Below are positions 7,736 to 9,264 of a DNA stretch of 9,264 bases, piece by piece. The DNA is taken from the NCBI GenBank assembly GCA_002691085.1, contig NZGX01000029.1:1510-10773 (forward strand), read 5' to 3'. The number at the start of each line of letters is the position of its first letter. Positions within the stretch are counted from its first letter, which is position 1. The notes beneath the pieces were generated by a model. The model saw only the letters and a list, made by a program, of their open reading frames with translations. It ran no database searches and was not told the DNA's origin. This stretch comes from Rhodospirillaceae bacterium. Lineage in GTDB: Bacteria; Pseudomonadota; Alphaproteobacteria; Rhodospirillales; Rhodospirillaceae. The position numbers and the translations under genes were made by a program.

Positions 7736-8443
7736 TTAACTTTTGATATCATTTAAAACATGGCCGTCTTCTATAGTAATTATACGGTCACAATGCTTTG
7801 CTATTTCTGAATTATGTGTAACTAACAAAAGTGTGGACATATTTTGTTTATTTAAAGAAAATAATAGTTTGATAATATGTTTACTATTTTCATTATCCAG
7901 ATTACCTGTAGGCTCATCAGCCAATAGGATTTTAGGCCGCACAGCAAATGACCTTGCCAAGGCAATCCTCTGTTGCTCACCCCCAGAAAGCTGGCTTGGA
8001 TAGTGATGAGATCTGTGACTTAAACCTACATTATTTATTACTTCATTTGCCACAGTATATGAATTTTCTATTTTAGCAAAATCAAGGGGTATCATAATAT
8101 TTTCTAAGGCTGTCATAGTAGGTATTAAATGGAAAGATTGAAAAACTATGCCAATATTATCCCTTCTGTAAACACTCAGCTGATCCTCATCCATAGTGGA
8201 TATATCTTCACCATTTACTAATATGTTCCCTGAAGTAACTCTTTCAATGCCCGACATAACCATAAGCAAGGATGTTTTACCTGAACCAGATGGGCCCACA
8301 ATCGCTACTGAACTTCCTTCACAAATTGATAAACTAATATTATGTAAAATATTCACATTACCCGAGGGTCCTTTTAATGTTAAATTTACATCTATTAACT
8401 CAATTGATTTTTGCAAACTATCCTTTAAAGTATTTTTAATCAT
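7736..8443 (-). CDS. ybbA: ABC transporter ATP-binding protein, YbbA (LolD/MacB-like)
   Basis: This cytoplasmic ATPase of 235 residues drives the YbbP permease. Walker A is GPSGSGKTS (50-58), the Q-loop is Q102 in VFQSFHLIPT, the signature is LSGGEQ (152-157), Walker B is ILLADEP (172-178) followed by TGNLD, and the H-loop is His210. The VFQSFHLIPTMTALEN and DEPTGNLD wording is typical of the LolD/MacB/YbbA group. The complete motif set predicts an active ATPase. The ATG at 8443-8441 gives about 14 residues before the first beta strand, and its ribosome binding site is poor. A TTG at 8416-8414 (residue 10) would give a family-like N-terminus but has an AAGGA only three bases away. I keep the ATG with moderate confidence. 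With the ATG, the start codon overlaps that of divergent tesA. Confidence 0.93.
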   Translation of the reverse strand: MIKNTLKDSLQKSIELIDVNLTLKGPSGNVNILHNISLSICEGSSVAIVGPSGSGKTSLLMVMSGIERVTSGNILVNGEDISTMDEDQLSVYRRDNIGIVFQSFHLIPTMTALENIMIPLDFAKIENSYTVANEVINNVGLSHRSHHYPSQLSGGEQQRIALARSFAVRPKILLADEPTGNLDNENSKHIIKLLFSLNKQNMSTLLLVTHNSEIAKHCDRIITIEDGHVLNDIKS

Positions 8444-9158
8444 GAAAAAGAGCCTATATAAAAAAAAGTCATATTTTTATTATTCTGTTCTATTGTTATT
8501 TGGATTGTTAATTCCCAACAATATTACAGCAACAAATATCACTGTAAATAAAAACGCACCAGACACATCAACAGGTGGTTATAACAAAAGCAAGATATTG
8601 ATACTAGGTGATAGCTTAACGGCTGGATACGGACTTGAAGATATTAATGATTCCTTCCCATCAAAATTAGAAAAAATACTTATAAGCCTTAACTACAAAG
8701 TGGAAATTATTAACGCAGGAATCTCAGGAGATACAACAACTGGAGGTTTATCGAGGCTTGCATGGTCTTTAAATGACAATCCTGATGCTGTAATTTTAGA
8801 ACTAGGTGGAAATGATGGATTAAGAGCTATAAGCCCAAAACTAACTTATCAAAACCTGGAAAAAATACTCAAAGAACTTGAAGGCAGAAAAATACCTACC
8901 TTACTTACTGGGATGATGGCACCGCCTAATCTCGGTAATGATTATACCGAATTATTCTATAACAACTATAAAAGGTTAGCATCTTCTTATGATGTGATCT
9001 TTTATCCCTTCTTTTTAGAGGGGGTTGCTGGAGAGGAATCTTTAAACCAACCAGATTTAATCCACCCGAACCCAGATGGTGTAGAAGTTATTGTAGATAA
9101 TATTTTACCTTTTGTAGAAGAACTTATCCAACGAATTGGAGAAAATTCTGAAAAATAA
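8442..9158 (+). CDS. tesA: Secreted SGNH-hydrolase esterase TesA (lysophospholipase L1/arylesterase)
   Basis: Product of 238 residues with a Sec signal peptide: basic MKKSLYKKK, a hydrophobic stretch near 11-24 and a possible cleavage after ITA (about residue 30). The mature enzyme carries the SGNH blocks GDSLTAGYGL (56-65, nucleophile Ser58), NAGISGDTT (91-99), LGGND (121-125, Asn124) and DLIHPN (205-210, Asp205 and His208). Relatives are periplasmic thioesterase/protease I/lysophospholipase L1 enzymes that cleave acyl esters and acyl-CoA thioesters. The substrate in this organism is unknown. The reading frame is open upstream to 8196, but that part is antisense to ybbA and the signal peptide begins at 8442, which fixes the start. 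No clear ribosome binding site is visible. A weak promoter match, TTAACT (8395-8400) with TATCCT (8419-8424), lies inside ybbA. Confidence 0.94.
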   Translation: MKKSLYKKKSYFYYSVLLLFGLLIPNNITATNITVNKNAPDTSTGGYNKSKILILGDSLTAGYGLEDINDSFPSKLEKILISLNYKVEIINAGISGDTTTGGLSRLAWSLNDNPDAVILELGGNDGLRAISPKLTYQNLEKILKELEGRKIPTLLTGMMAPPNLGNDYTELFYNNYKRLASSYDVIFYPFFLEGVAGEESLNQPDLIHPNPDGVEVIVDNILPFVEELIQRIGENSEK

Positions 9159-9174
9159 AATATTTTTTTTATTT
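9153..9174. terminator. A/T-only inverted repeat spanning two convergent stop codons
   Basis: AAATAAAA (9153-9160) and TTTTATTT (9167-9174) are perfect eight-base complements with a six-base loop. They cover both the tesA stop (9156-9158) and the - strand stop at 9169-9171. The runs of T on either strand are part of the stem itself, so a bidirectional terminator is possible, but the lack of any G-C pair makes it weak. Confidence 0.25.
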
Positions 9175-9264
9175 ATCTAAATCCATCCAAATCCTGCGCT
9201 TCAGAAAATATGCTAATAGAGTAAATATAAAAGTGAATATAATAACTCTAATCCCTGTTCTCTT
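9169..9264 (-). CDS. petC: C-terminal membrane anchor of probable cytochrome c1 (PetC), rest outside the window
   Basis: The last 31 codons of a leftward gene are visible, ending in TAA at 9171-9169; its 5' part lies beyond the window. The peptide reads KRTGIR, then a hydrophobic helix VIIFTFIFTLLAYFL, then KRRIWMDLDK. This pattern, basic residues plus Gly, one membrane helix with a Tyr near its end, then K-K/R-x-x-W and a short polar tail, is that of the C-terminal anchor of bacterial cytochrome c1 in the bc1 complex, where the haem domain is periplasmic and the tail cytoplasmic. The haem motif CxxCH cannot be seen, so the identity rests on a short match and another single-anchor protein is possible. 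It converges on tesA with ten bases between the stop codons. Confidence 0.55.
   Translation of the reverse strand, partial: KRTGIRVIIFTFIFTLLAYFLKRRIWMDLDK

Noticed and set aside
5270..7756. Several + strand open frames of 60-100 codons
   Set aside because: All are antisense to ybbP, or to its junction with ybbA; their low-complexity Lys/Ile/Asn composition is what A/T-rich antisense sequence produces.
8196..8441. Open frame extending tesA upstream by 82 codons
   Set aside because: It is the antisense of the conserved ybbA N-terminal half (Walker A region), and a clean Sec signal peptide begins at the ATG at 8442, so the extension is not part of TesA.
9133..9148. GAATT/AATTC hairpin at the end of tesA as terminator
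   Set aside because: The stem has only five pairs and the T run starts 14 bases after it, too far for an intrinsic terminator.
1..9264. Mobile element, CRISPR array, tRNA, defence or other new system
   Set aside because: Nearly all the sequence is covered by recognisable housekeeping or transport genes, and I saw no direct repeats of array type, transposase motifs, tRNA-like folds or unexplained long open frames.

Overview
This is an ordinary, densely packed piece of a low-GC bacterial chromosome, most likely from an Alphaproteobacterium. The evidence is the run MidA/NDUFAF7-type methyltransferase, pgeF, prs, a long-form rplY, pth, ychF, an order I associate with that class. The strong A/T bias and the very short or absent intergenic gaps would suit a streamlined, perhaps marine, lineage, but I cannot assign a genus. 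The longest gap between genes is 126 bases. I saw no mobile element, tRNA, rRNA or CRISPR array.

Left part (1-5155), all on the + strand: the 3' part of a MidA/NDUFAF7-family methyltransferase gene (its 5' end lies outside the window), then pgeF (peptidoglycan editing factor/laccase-domain protein), prs (PRPP synthetase), rplY (ribosomal protein L25, CTC type with acidic tail), pth (peptidyl-tRNA hydrolase) and ychF (ribosome-associated ATPase). From prs to ychF the theme is nucleotide supply and translation. pth and ychF overlap by one base (TAATG) and are probably translationally coupled. The prs-rplY gap holds a possible promoter and a set of mutually exclusive inverted repeats that reach the rplY ribosome binding site, which is the best candidate regulatory RNA here.

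Right part (5163-9264): a convergent junction, then on the - strand the two-gene ABC system ybbA (ATPase, 7736-8443) and ybbP (large FtsX-like permease, 5170-7716). The secreted SGNH esterase gene tesA (8442-9158) diverges from ybbA. This reproduces the tesA/ybbA-ybbP arrangement known from E. coli, but here the two divergent start codons share the tetranucleotide CATG, so there is no intergenic promoter space if both starts are right. The last 96 bases encode, on the - strand, the C-terminal membrane anchor of what looks like cytochrome c1, cut by the window edge.

I looked for a novel system and did not find one. The points worth a second look are regulatory or architectural: the rplY leader, the CATG start overlap, and the inverted repeats that span stop codons at both convergent junctions.
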